From NCBI GenBank assembly GCA_963575745.1, contig CAUYUJ010014171.1:2040831-2104830 (forward strand): a stretch of 64,000 nt of DNA. Direction: 5' to 3'. The notes under the pieces were generated by a model. The model had not been told where the DNA came from. It did not search any database and worked only from the letters and a program-made list of their open reading frames with translations. The stretch comes from Prorocentrum cordatum (taxonomy: Eukaryota > Sar > Dinophyceae > Prorocentrales > Prorocentraceae). The translations under genes and the position numbers were made by a program. Below, piece after piece: positions 39,954 through 49,924 of this stretch; position 1 is the stretch's first letter, and each line of letters opens with the position of its first letter.

Positions 39954-41976
39954 TGAAAAAACAATTGGCAACACGGGTATCGAAAATAAGCCTGAGCTTA
40001 CCCGACTTTTTCGCTACGAAGAAAACACCAACCTTGCCGGGGCGGCCCGTGGCGAGCTTCAAAGTGGCCATCCCCCGGTCGACCAGCTTACGAACGAACG
40101 CAGCGTACCGAGCAGGAGACGAGCTGAGAAGCAGATCCACATACGGCCCCAGCGGACTAGCTTCTCGAATCAAACTTCGAGCCTCCTCAGAGGGCCTTAG
40201 CAGGTTCTCGTGGGCACGACCGATCCATTCACAATCGCCAGCGCTGAGGAGATCGCCCAGCGGAGCCGGGCAGGTCCCCTCATCTGGCCAGGAAACAAGC
40301 TCCTGGGAAAACGGTCGCCTAGTGGTCCCCGCGGAGTCGTACAGACCACTAGCGGCGCAGAGCTCACTCAGGGCTCCCGCGCCAGAAAGGAGGTCAGCTG
40401 GCTGGGGGCCGGCCTCCCGAAACTGCTTACCTACGCGATCGAGGACGTTCCTCTGGCAAGAGGTCGGGTTCGCAGAACGGCGGGCCGGCCCAAAGCCGTA
40501 AGCACTGTTGAGGGAGGAGATGGCGTCGTTGGCCCAGTCGACAGAGTGCTTAACCTTGCGGCGGCGTCGGATGACGCCCCCACTCACGTCAGAGGCACCG
40601 CGGCCAGGCCCACTGGGAGAGGGGAGAAGAGGAAGGGGAAAAATGTCTCTGGCACGAACAGAGGCAGCGCCATCAGGTGTCGTACCCGACCGTGGCGCCC
40701 CGGTCGGAGAGGGCTCATACGCCTGGTCGCCGCACACCGGTGCCCTTGTCCGGGCGTCGGCGGGGGCATTCACCCCTGCTCTTTGTCCCCCGTCTTCTTG
40801 GTGTTGCGGGGCTGGCGGTTGGCAATGCGCTCTTCCCGAGCCCCTCGTCTTTCTTTCACCGCCGAGACCTCCTTGACGAGCTCCTGGCTGTGGGGCCACG
40901 CGCGCGTTGTCTCTGGCGAGGTCCGAACCCAAAAAGAGGTGCGAATCAACTATGTCCTCAGACCCGATGATGCGAACCCTGTGGCGCTCTTCCTGCACCT
41001 GACGAGAACGCCCCAACCACTCGAAGGACGCGATCTCCGTGATGTTCAGCTGGCCATAGCAGGCAGCCGTCTCCACGGCCCTGCGCACGCGGAGGTGATC
41101 CTCCACCCCAGGCTCAGAGCCGTTGAGGCGGGCCTCCGCCATCAAGCGGTTGTGCCTTGCCACAGGCGACCCGTCGCTGGCCACGATGAACTTGCTGACC
41201 CAGGAGAGAATGCGCGGCCCTCGCACGGGCCAATCCGCAAACAGCGTGACCGTGAGAATGGTAACGGCAGCCCTGAACACGCGACATCGCACACCCTGAG
41301 AATCGACCCCGATGGCCTGCACCCGCAAGTCGTAGACGGGGGCTCCAGCCACGCCACCGCCGCCTGGCGCCGCGCCCGCCGCCAACGGGGGGCCTCCTCC
41401 TGGGGCCGCCAAGGGGGGCGCGGCCGCCCGATCTGCTCCTGCCGCCGCTCCTGCATCAGCAGCCCCCCCGGCGGGGCCAAGGGCGGTAGCGACAGCTGCG
41501 GCGCTGCCCACCGGGGCTCCAGCAGGTGCGGCCGCTGCGGCCGGCACGGGTGGGCCCGCGGCCGCCGGGGGCGCCCGAGCGCCCGCTGGGACGCCAGCGG
41601 CAGCAGGCCCCCCCAGGGTGGCGGCCAGGGCGGCCAGGCCTTCTCCGTCGGGCGCCGCCGCGCCCCCGGGCGGCGTACACGGCTCGGGGACGACGACCCT
41701 CTCGTGCCACCGAGCAGGTCCCGGGACGTCGTACCTGACAACGAAGACGCCAACCTCGTCGAGGCCACCAGCCTGCACGGGCCTGCCGGCCCCCACCGCG
41801 AGCGGCCGCCCAACCACGCTCAGCGAAAGGGGCTCGGCCGGCAGGGCGAAGCCCAGCCGCGCGGCTCCCGCGGCCCTCGCACCACCCAGCCGGGCCGGCA
41901 GCGGCGGAGCGCGAAAGCAGGAGACTGGGGCCAGGACGACCGCGCCGCCGGCCAGCGGCGGCCCGCCACCCTGCAT
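39901..41976 (-). pseudogene. Retroelement N-terminal (gag-like) region plus start of RT
   Basis: 691 codons from ATG at 41976-41974. Residues 1-215 are Ala/Gly/Pro-rich and low complexity. Residues 225-335 are a compact domain (FADWPVRGPRILSWV, then ARHNRLMAEARL, then ETAACYGQLNITEIASFEWL) that I recognise as recurring upstream of RT in dinoflagellate elements of this type. Its function is unknown and may be gag-like. Residues 470-640 include VDWANDAISSLNSAYG, FSQELVSWPDEG and YAAFVRKLVDRGM. RT begins at about 649 (VGVFFVAKKSGKLRLIFDTR). The frame ends 20 residues later after the first frameshift. Confidence 0.65.
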
Positions 41977-42094
41977 GCCCTGGGCAGCTGCACCGCCCCA
42001 GTGATGTCGGCCGCCACGGCGGTGTCTTCGTCGTAGTCGTCGCTGTATGGAGTCGGAATAGTGTACACTCCTGGGCCGGGCATGGCACCCGCCA

Positions 42095-42490
42095 TCACTG
42101 CCCCTCAGAGCGAGAGCTTACCCGCCGCTTCAGCGCCAGAGCCTCCAGCTGCAGCCGGGCCTGCTTCGCGATCGGCTCCACCTTAATCGCCTTCGTAGTC
42201 ACCACTCGGGCGGGGTGAGGCGCGCTTCGGGCCGTGGAGGCCCACGCAAGGGGTATCCGTCCGATCGTGATGCCGACGCTGACGAAGAGGATGCCCCAGA
42301 GCAGCGAGCCCAGCCAGGGTGCGCCGTTCGCCTCCTGCTTGATCACGTCGCCGCAGCTGACGGTGGGGCAGCTCGAGCAATCACAATTGACCACAGGCCG
42401 GCAATCAGGGCACGGGACACGGTTGGCCCAGGAGAGGACGGCCGCTGAAGAGGAAGTGATCAGAGAATTAGCGGCCCCCTCGAAGAGCGC
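42095..42490 (-). CDS. Small Cys-rich, single-TM retroelement protein
   Basis: Open from 42490 (after TAG at 42493-42491) to TGA at 42097-42095, with no ATG at the 5' end. The first GTG that could serve is at 42394. It has a cluster of closely spaced Cys (VPCPDCRPVVNCDCSSCPTV), one probable membrane segment (WLGSLLWGILFVSVGITIG), then a basic tail ending KRRVSSRSEGQ. A small Cys-cluster/TM protein just upstream of the main frame recurs, to my knowledge, in dinoflagellate retroelements; its role is unknown. It may be expressed from a spliced or non-AUG start, or be decayed. Confidence 0.45.
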   Translation of the reverse strand, partial: ALFEGAANSLITSSSAAVLSWANRVPCPDCRPVVNCDCSSCPTVSCGDVIKQEANGAPWLGSLLWGILFVSVGITIGRIPLAWASTARSAPHPARVVTTKAIKVEPIAKQARLQLEALALKRRVSSRSEGQ

Positions 42491-42523
42491 CTAAACCCCG
42501 CCCAGGACGGGCACTGGGGGGAA

Positions 42524-42587
42524 AGAGCTTGAACCAGAAACCGAATTACGGCACACTCGTCAGCTGGCTATTGCTTCTACTTTGAAA

Positions 42588-42595
<8 letters not shown>
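42524..42595 (-). repeat. Split direct repeat A1 (outer)
   Basis: 72 bp identical to A2. Its end GGACA meets (TA)n at 42596. It is the 5' end of the element in its own orientation. Confidence 0.9.

Positions 42596-42628
<33 letters not shown>
42596..42628. repeat. (TA)n microsatellite, right half of insertion target
   Basis: Thirteen TA dinucleotides then TTATATC, matching the left-flank (TA)n. 42630-42850 is unassigned. Confidence 0.95.
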
Positions 42629-42629
<1 letters not shown>

Positions 42630-42849
42630 CGGAAGTGAGGGGTGAGATCGAAGTGGAACGGAGAGCCCCCCTACCGGGAAATCGATTTCGGTTTCGTGTT
42701 CGTGCGTGCCGTGCGTGCGGGCGAGGCGAAGCTGCGTGGGCGGCCGAAAAGAAAGTCTCCTGTGGCTGAGGCGCGGCCGGACCAAATGTCTCCCATCCGG
42801 GCGGCCGGGGCCCCGCGGTGTCCCGCCGGTGTCCCGTCGGTGTCCCGTC

Positions 42850-43490
42850 GGTGATGATGATGATGATGAGGATGATGACGATGATGATGATGATGCTGAT
42901 GTTGACAACGATGATGATGATGGTGATGATGATGGTGGTGATGATGGTGAGTTCGGTAGTGAGACCGAATGTGAGATCGATTGTGAAATCGGTTGTGATA
43001 TCGATAGTGAGGTCGATAGTGAGACCCAATGTGCGATCGATAGTGAAATCGATAGTGAGTTCGATAGTGAGATCGATAGTGAGACCGAATGTGAGATCGA
43101 TTGTGATGTTGATTGTGATATCGATAGTGAGATCGATAGTGAGATCGAACGAGAGGTCGATCATGACTTCGATAGTGAGTTCGATAGTGAGATCGATAGT
43201 CAGATCGATTGTGAGATCGATTGTGAGATCGATTGTGATATCGATAGTGAGATCGATAGTGAGACCGAATGTGAGATCGATTGTGCGATCGATTGTGAGA
43301 TCGATCGAATGAGATCGATAGTGATATCGGTATTGAGATCGATCGTGAAACCGAATGTGAGATCGATCGTGAGATCGATAGCCAGATCGATTGTGAGATC
43401 TATTGTGATATCGATTGTGATATCGACAGTGAGATCGTTAGTGAGATCGAGTGTGAGCTCGATAGCCAGATCGATTGTGAGATTGATCGA
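42850..43490. repeat. (GAT)n then 12-bp GAGATCGATAGT minisatellite
   Basis: 42850-42950 is GAT triplets. 42955-43490 is a 12-bp unit alternating GAGATCGATAGT and GAGATCGATTGT, roughly 44 copies. ATCGAT recurs every 12 bp. Because 12 is a multiple of 3 one frame reads an acidic EIDS/EIDC tetrapeptide until a 4-bp insertion near 43309. Not considered a gene. Confidence 0.9.
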
Positions 43491-43739
43491 AGGGTGGTCT
43501 ATGTGGTTTATATGTATATATATGACTTTGGCCTCGGGGGACCGTCATCGGGGTCCGGTCTGGCCGTTTTCGGAGGCACCTGGCTCGTCGTCGGGTTGTC
43601 TACTCCCTGGACCTCTTCCGTGGTGCCTTTTGCCTAGAATTTCGAGGCGAATCTAGCGGTGGCGACGAGGGCCTCCCAGGAGGGCCAAAAAGGGGAAAAC
43701 GAGGGAGGGGTAGCGGTATGGGTACTTTTTCCTCTCCGA

Positions 43740-43925
43740 TTTCTGGTTCAACGGTTTACTTCGTGGGCTGTCATGGGGCTCCGTTCGGGTTTTCTTGGGC
43801 CGTCCTGTGCGCTCCAGAGCGTCTCAGAGCTCTCCTGGGGCTGTCACAGGCCGTCTTGGGGCCAGTCAGGAGATTCGGAGAGCACCAGGGCGCTTCGGGC
43901 GCTCGGGGGCAGCAGATCGTGACCT
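43740..43925 (+). repeat. Phased T/G-rich repeat, short
   Basis: Resembles 25190-25330 and precedes a PPR unit as there. 43490-43740 is unassigned. Confidence 0.6.
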
Positions 43926-43929
43926 CTTC

Positions 43930-44102
43930 GCCTCTTTCGCACGTGCAGCGACCAGAAATGTAGTACAGATCACGTCGGGTTCCAGCTTCTCCTTCCGCAT
44001 CTCGCCGAGCAGCGCCAAAGCCCGCTGCCACTGCTCACCCGTTCCGCACGCGCTGATCCCAGTGCTGTAGCTGACTAGTGTGAAACCCGTGGTAAATCCA
44101 CG
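43930..44102 (-). pseudogene. PPR unit (long form) with hairpin-CTAG junction
   Basis: Hairpin CGTGG/CCACG (44088-44102), CTAG (44075-44078), then SYSTGISACGTGEQWQRALA, LLGEMRKEKLEPDVI. This is a full unit, then a second unit start (YYISGRCTCERGE) in another frame. Close relative of the 25.4-kb copy. No start codon. Confidence 0.7.
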
Positions 44103-44500
44103 ACCCGCAGGTCCAGGCGTTGGTCCCGAACTCGCACGTGTCGCCGAAGCCTCAAGTGACCCCCAGCAGGGCCCAGCACAGCCGCAGATGCCGCCCACGG
44201 GAGCCCAACGCGAGGTCCGAGACGGCCTCACCCCCCCAAGATTGACCCAAGCCGCCCCACGAGGCGCCCGAAGGGCCCAAGAGGGCTATCGTAACCGATT
44301 AAAGCTGGGCGTGGAGGTCTCGAAAAACGTCAGGTTTTCGCTAATCGCGCCCGGCCTCTCCGCGATTAGCGAAAATCCGAAGGTTCTGGCCATTCCACTG
44401 CGCCAGGATTGGCCCCCACACGTACCCCAAGGCCTTGGACACCGCCCAAGACGATCTGAGTTTCCCGAGGTGTCGGCCCCCCCGGGGCCCTGCATCGATA
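44103..44500. repeat. Spacer with reverse-oriented phased words and a hairpin
   Basis: 44200-44290 carries the C/A-rich complement of the phased repeat. 44338-44373 is the hairpin TTTTCGCTAATCGCG/CGCGATTAGCGAAAA, the covarying copy of 2953-2995. Confidence 0.65.
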
Positions 44501-45345
44501 CAGCCAAGGGCGCGGGTGCTGGTATACGTGGGGCCCCCGAACCGGCTGTAGTGGCCTGCGGGCAATCTCGCCGCGGGCCTGGGTAATGGGTAAGAGACCT
44601 CGTGGATGTTGGTTGGGATCTCGTGGTTGGCCTCTCGGGAGCCTCTAGGAGACAGTCTGGGGGCTTCTTGGTAGCAGTTTGGGGGCGTCTTGGGGCCTCT
44701 TGGGTTCTCTTTTGGGGCCTCTTGGGGGCCTTTTGGGGCGCTTGGCGGCCTCTGGGGGGCCTCTTGGAGCCTCTGTGGGGCGTCCTGGGGCCTCCTGGGG
44801 ATGTCTTGGGAGCGTCCCGGCGTTTCCTTGGGGCCTCTTGGGGTGGAGACATCGATTTTTCGGTTCCGGGTCCCTGTCTTGGGCCTCTCTTGGGGCCTTC
44901 TTGGGGCCCTCTTGGGCCGTCTTGGGCGACTCTTGGGCCGTCTTGGGGCCTTCTTGGGCCGTTTTGGGGCCGTCTTGAAGGCCTCTTGGGCCGTCTTGGA
45001 ACGGTCTTGGGGGCCTCTTGGGCGGCCGTGGAGCGTCGGACAGCCGAAAAAGCGAGAAGGCCAGACACATGAACAAAAACAAAGAAAATAAACGATTTTG
45101 GCTTCTGCGGCCCCTCTTTGGAGGTGCACTTCGAGCACTATGGGGGCCTCGTGGAGGCGTCTCGGGCCGTCTTGAAGGCGTCTTGAAGCCATCTTAAGCG
45201 TCTCGGATACACTCTTGGACCGTCTTGGACCGTCTTCGGGACCTCCTGAGGCCGTCATGGAGCGATCTGGGAATCCTGTATCAGTCCGCGAGCGGTCCGG
45301 GGGCGGCCCGAGGCTCTCTGGGCGGCCCGCGAGCTCTCTGGGCGG
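44500..45345 (+). repeat. Segmental duplication A, copy 3 (phased repeat)
   Basis: Third copy of the 3575-4500 block, with a short deletion near 44840. Ends in the long PPR form. Confidence 0.85.
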
Positions 45346-45349
45346 CCCG

Positions 45350-45539
45350 GGGCGCTGCCACTGCTTGACCTTTTCGCAAGCGCTTCGCCCGGAATTGTAG
45401 TACAGATGACGTTGGGCTCCAGCTTCGCCTCCCGCATCTCGCTCAGCAGCGCAAGCGCCCGTCGCCACTGCTCGCCCTTCCCGCACGCGCTGATCCCAGC
45501 GTTGTAGCTTACTAGGGCAGACCTGTGGACTCCGTCCAC
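45350..45539 (-). pseudogene. PPR unit (long form) with hairpin-CTAG junction
   Basis: Hairpin GTGGAC/GTCCAC (45525-45539), CTAG (45512-45515) followed by TA, then SYNAGISACGKGEQWRRALA, LLSEMREAKLEPNVI. Next comes the second-unit start YYNSGRSACEKVKQWQR in another frame. The second unit is cut where the phased repeat begins. No start codon. Confidence 0.75.
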
Positions 45540-45639
45540 GAAATCAGCTCGACGTGGCGAGGGGTCTCTGGGCAAGCGCGGGGGTGTGCGGCTGCAGGGC
45601 CGAAAGGCAATCATGATGCCTTCGATATGCCGGTCGCCT

Positions 45640-46440
45640 CTCGTCCGCTCCCCCCCTCTTGGAAGCAATTCTGAGGCCACACAGGGCTTCGTGGGGGCCG
45701 TTTGGGGATCTCTTGGGGCGCTTTTGCCTGCGATATGCCTGTCGCCTCTCGTCCGCTCCCCCGCTCCTGGAGGGAATTCTGAAGCCACTGAAGGCTTCGT
45801 GGGGGCCGTTTCGGAGCCTCTTCGGCCTTCTTTTGGGCCTCCCGGGGGGGCTCTTAGGGCCCTCTCGGGCCGTCTTGGGTGCCTCTTGGGCCGTCTTGGG
45901 GCCGTCTGAGGCCCGCCTCGGCGCCTCTTGGGCTGTCTTGGGCCGTCTTGGGCCGCTCCTGGGGCCGTCTTGGGTGCCTCTTGGGCCGTCTTGGGCGCCT
46001 CCTGGGCCGTCCTGGGGCCGTCCTGGGGCGTCTTGGGACCGTCTTGGGGCCCTCCTGGCCCGTCTTGGGGCTCTCTTGGGGTCCTCTTCGGCCGTCTTGG
46101 AGCGGTCGGGGGGACTTCTTGGGCCGTCTTGGAGCGTCGGGAAGCCGAAGAGGCGAGGAGGCCGAAAACATCGAAAAACACAATAGAAATCGACGATTTC
46201 TGTCGCTCGGGGCCCTCTTGGGAGGCCTCTTGGGAGGCCTCTTCGGGCGTCTTGGACGCCTCTTGGGCCGTCTGGGGCGAATCTCAGGCGTCTCGGGCCC
46301 ATCTTTAAGCGTGCCGGGGCTCTCCGGGGCCGTCTTGGGGGCTTCTGGGGGCCCTCTCGACATGTCCTGGAGCCTGCCTGGGCGGCCCGGGGCGGCCCGG
46401 GGCCAGCCCGGGGCGGTTTCGGTGCATTGGGGCCTGCGCC
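45640..46440 (+). repeat. Phased repeat with a tandem pair of about 110 bp at the left
   Basis: CGATATGCC.GTCGCCTCTCG occurs at 45624 and 45731. 45890-46120 is well phased. 46125-46440 duplicates 1-345. Confidence 0.8.
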
Positions 46441-46505
46441 ATTCTGGCACGCACTGGGCCCTGCAATGTAGTAGAGACTAGGGCTGACCCGTGGACTACG
46501 TCCAC
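46440..46505 (-). pseudogene. PPR relic (short form) with hairpin-CTAG junction
   Basis: Same structure and sequence as 347-416: hairpin 46491-46505, CTAG 46478-46481, then LYYIAGPSACQ. Confidence 0.6.
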
Positions 46506-47866
46506 GACATCTCTCTGGAATGGTTCTCGGAGGAACGGCGCAGATTCTACCGAAAATCTACAAACACGGCGGCGGCTCGGGCGGCGGCAGCGAGACCGCG
46601 CCTTCGTGTCCGAGCTCTTGCAGCGCTCCAGCAGCTTGGCCCAGCGCACTGCTCGTTCACACCCCTCCTATTGAGGACAGTTTCGAAGTCTCTCGGGGAT
46701 GTGCGTCGAAGTCGAAGCCCATCTGAGGCGTCTCAGGAGCGCTCGGGGAAGGGCTCGGGAGGCCATCGGGGAAAGCCACGGAAAGCGCCGGGGAGTCTCG
46801 CAAGGGTCTGCAGGGAGGGCCCAAGAGAGCTTCAAGAAAATTTGAAATTCTGTAAAATCTTTAGAGAAACCGCTGTTGGGTCGGCCATCACCTCCGGGCG
46901 CGCCTCGATGGTGCGATCCAGTCGCATCACCGCCAACGGGAGGGTTTGGTCGCCATGTCCCATTCTGTTCGCCCAGAGGGTCTGTGGAGGCCTTCGGGCG
47001 AACAGAACGGGACAGGGCAAGGAATGGGGAAGACTTGTCCGAATCTCCTGGGCTCCCCAGGTGCTCGTCCGAAGAATGCGGAGAGGTCCCAGGGTCATAT
47101 CAATTGCCTGCTGTCCCAGGGGTCCAGTCTGCTTGGCCCGAAGAGTTTGTCAAGGCCCCTGGGGGAACAAAATGGCACAGCATATCGGGCAAAGGGGGGC
47201 GGTAGCTGGCCTGTCAGACCCGGCGTTCGTCTTCTGCCCAAGCGGCGCGGGGCCCACGGGCCCCAGGGTTGGCGGCCCGCTGGGTTTCCTCTTGTTCGCC
47301 CACAGGGTTGGAGGAGGCCTCCAGGCGAACAGAATGGGGCAGGACAATGAATGTGGGAGACTTGTCGCAAGCTCCCAGCCCCCCCAAGTGTGCGCCCGAA
47401 GGGTGTGGGGCCGCGTTGGCTCCCTCAAAGGGCCGTCTTGGAGCCGTCCAGGCCCGTCTTGAGGGCGCCGTTTGCCGTGATGGGGCCGTCTTGGTTCGTC
47501 GTGGGCCCCTCATGGGCGCGTCCGTAGGCCGTCCTGGGCCCATCGGGGTCCTCGTGGGGCTGTCTTGGAGCCGTCTGGGACCGTGAGGGGGCCGCCTTGG
47601 AGTCGTCTTGGGCCCCTCCTGTGCGCCTCCTTGGGCCGTCCTGGGCCCAGCAGGGGCCGTGTTGGCACCCTCTTGGGGCTGTCTTGGAGCCGTCTTGAGC
47701 CGTCGCAGCGCGCCTTGGGTTGTGCTGGGTCCGTCTTGGCCCGTCTTGGGGCCTTCCTGGGCGTTTCCTCGGACCCTCCTGGGACTTTCTGGGGCCTCTT
47801 GGTGCATCGGACCGCCGAAACGGCGGGAAACGCAAAGGGTGTAAAAATAAACAATGGAAAATTATT
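46506..47866. repeat. Segmental duplication C, copy 2
   Basis: Partner of 13075-14440. An inverted repeat TGTCCCATTCTGTTCGCCC / GGGCGAACAGAACGGGACA (46958-47015) pairs with one mismatch. Similarity ends abruptly at about 47865, where the insertion begins. Confidence 0.85.
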
Positions 47867-48019
47867 CACTGCGTGGAGCTCCCCATATGTGCATCTACTC
47901 GCATGGACCTGTCCGCCGTGAATGTCTAGGCGCAAGAACTTTCGAATATTAATGGGCTTCAGTTGTGACGGTCTGGACGTCAATCTAACTGCGAATGAAT
48001 TGGAGTGTGAATGAGCCTC

Positions 48020-48660
48020 AGTAGTACGAGCGCGTCTCTGTGCATGAGCCTGGGGCCTCCTGGGGCCTCCTGAAACCTACTGGGGCTTCCTGGGGTCTCC
48101 AGGAGCCTCTTGGGACCTCCTGGGACCTCCTAGGAAGGTTTCGTGCCCCAGGGGAGGCGCAATCTATAGCAACAGACGTACATAAAACATTGCGGATTAG
48201 AGCCACAGGAGAAGGGCAATCTATAGGAACACGCGTAAAACACCAAGGACTCGTGCCCCAGGAGAGGCCCAATACATAGGAACATGAGTAAAACATTTAG
48301 GATTGTGTACACAGGAGAAGGACCATCTATAGAAACATACGTAGAACATCAAAGAATCGTGCTCCAGGTGAGGCCCAATCGATAGGAGCATACGTAAAAC
48401 ACATGGGATTGGAGCCACTCCTGTTGCCATCTGAGGCCTCCTGCTCCTGGGGCCTCTCGGGGCCTCCTGTTGCCTTCCGAGACCTCCTGGCGCTTCCTGT
48501 TGTCTCCTGGGGTCTCCTGTGGTTTCCTGAAGCCTTCTGGAGCTTCCTGGGGCCTCCTGGAGCATCTTGGGACATCCTGTGGCCTCCTGATGCCTCCTGG
48601 GACCTCATGTGGTCTCCTGGAGCCTCCTGGAGCCTGTTGGAGCCTCCTGTGGCATCCTGA
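48020..48660. repeat. Exact 10-bp degenerate repeat, with a unit of about 57 bp in the middle
   Basis: 48050-48130 and 48418-48660 are TCCTGGGGCC-type decamers at a constant 10-bp step. Between them (48130-48415) about five copies of a 55-60 bp unit contain CAATCTATAGGAACA..CGTAAAACA. Confidence 0.85.
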
Positions 48661-48746
48661 AAAGAATCTGCGCCCACGAGCCTGGCCACCAAAACTAGCA
48701 AACCGATCGAGACATCCTCAAAATCTGGCCCACCTGGGGGGTGAAA

Positions 48747-49506
48747 ATGAGCGCCTCGCTCGAGACATCCTCCAAATCTGCTCCGAAAGCGAAGGATGTT
48801 GGGCACAGAAACAGGCAAACCGCCTGAGACATCCCCACAAAATGGCCGCGAACGAGCCCGTGCAACCACCCCTGGCGGCTCCCCTTAGGGGTGCTGAAAT
48901 GAGCGCCTCGCTCGAGACATCCTCCAAATCTGCTCCGAAAGCGAAGGATGTTGGGCACAGAAACAGGCAAACCGCCTGAGACATCCCCACAAAATGGCCG
49001 CGAACGAGCCCGTGCAACCACCCCTGGCGGCTCCCCTTAGGTGTGCTGAAATGAGCGCCTCGCTCGAGACATCCTCCAAATCTGCTACGAAAGCGAAGGA
49101 TGTTGGGCACAGAAACAGGCAAACCGCCTGAAACATCCCCACAAAAAGGCAGCGAACGAGCCCGTGCAACCACCCCTGGCGGCTCCCCTTAGGGGTGCTG
49201 AAATGAGCGCCTCGCTCGAGACATCCTCCAAATCTGCTCCGAAAGCGAAGGATGTTGGGCACAGAAACAAGCAAACCGCCTGAGACATCCCCACAAAATG
49301 GCCGCGAACGAGCCCGTGCAACCACCCCTGGCGGCTCCCCTTAGGGGTGCTGAAATGAGCGCCTCGCTCGAGACATCCTCCAAATCTGCTCCGAAAGCGA
49401 AGGATGTTGGGCACAGAAACAGGCAAACCGCCTGAGACATCCCCACAAAATGGCCGCGAACGAGCCCGTGCAACCACCCCTGGCGGCTCCCCTTAGGGGT
49501 GCTGAG
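48747..49506. repeat. 152-bp tandem repeat, five copies
   Basis: Units start at 48747, 48899, 49051, 49203 and 49355, each exactly 152 bp, nearly identical. Contains GACATCCTCCAAATCTGCTC and GACATCCCCACAAAATGGCC. 152 is not a multiple of 3, so the repeated minus frames shift from unit to unit. Decayed relatives at 50780-51085 and 51730-52025. Confidence 0.95.
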
Positions 49507-49700
49507 TATGAGTAAGTCTGTGTATGAGTAAGTCTGTGTATGTGTACGTCTGGGTATGACTAATACTGTGTATGAGTAAGTCTGTGTATGAGTAAGTCTG
49601 TATATGAGTATGTCTGAGTGTGAGTAAGTCTGAGTATGAGTAGGTCTGAGTATGAGTAAGTCTGAGTATGAGTAAGTCTGTGTATGAGCAAGTCTGGGTA
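49507..49700. repeat. 16-bp minisatellite (GTATGAGTAAGTCTGT)
   Basis: About twelve degenerate copies. 49780-49815 resembles the left edge of the insertion (GGCTCCCCATATGTGCATCT). Confidence 0.85.
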
Positions 49701-49924
49701 TGTCCGGCAGGAGGGGAGGAGAAAAGAGGAGGAGGAAGGAGGAGGAGGAGGAGTAGGAGGCGTCCAAGTAATTACTCGACGCGGGGCTCCCCATATGTGC
49801 ATCTCATTCTCTGGGTACGAATTTCTATTGATATCTGTCAATGAGGGCCTGTGTGCGAGGGCGAACCGCTCGCTTGAGACATTCCCACAGTCTGCAAGCA
49901 TGAGTGCGACCAATAGCAAATCTG

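Larger units (their letters stand above)
36143..42595 (-). mobile_element. Tyrosine-recombinase retroelement (Ngaro/DIRS type) with methyltransferase-like domain
   Basis: A 6.45-kb element on the minus strand. Its repeat plan is A1 (42595-42524), coding region, B1 (36592-36426), A2 (36425-36354), a 44-bp spacer, B2 (36309-36143). A1 and A2 are 72 bp and identical. B1 and B2 are 167 bp with two mismatches. B1 abuts A2. This A1-B1A2-B2 layout is the split direct repeat of Ngaro/PAT elements, which integrate through a circular intermediate using a tyrosine recombinase and leave no target duplication. The flanks are (TA)n on both sides, in agreement. Coding order: small Cys/TM frame, long N-terminal frame, RT, RNase H, recombinase-like frame, C5-methyltransferase-like domain. 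RT carries two frameshifts and a stop, so this copy looks inactive. Confidence 0.85.

Noticed and set aside
36593-42523. Retroelement read as an LTR (Ty1/Ty3) type
   Set aside because: No paired LTRs at both ends, no integrase or protease motif, and the repeats are split (A1, B1A2, B2).
42706-43656. Acidic 316-codon frame (EIDSEIDC)
   Set aside because: Entirely a 12-bp minisatellite, with a mid-array shift to RSIV repeats and no non-repeat domain.
44341-45486. Long minus frames of the PRRPQDGPRGPQDGP type (also 1774-2682, 6773-7924, 14078-15049)
   Set aside because: Complement of the same repeat. The frame changes freely into PPR remnants and A-rich spacers, so they are by-products.
48720-49500. 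Repeated minus peptide FCGDVSGGLPVSVPNILRF as a repeat protein
   Set aside because: The 152-bp unit is not a multiple of three, so the peptide appears in a different frame in each unit.
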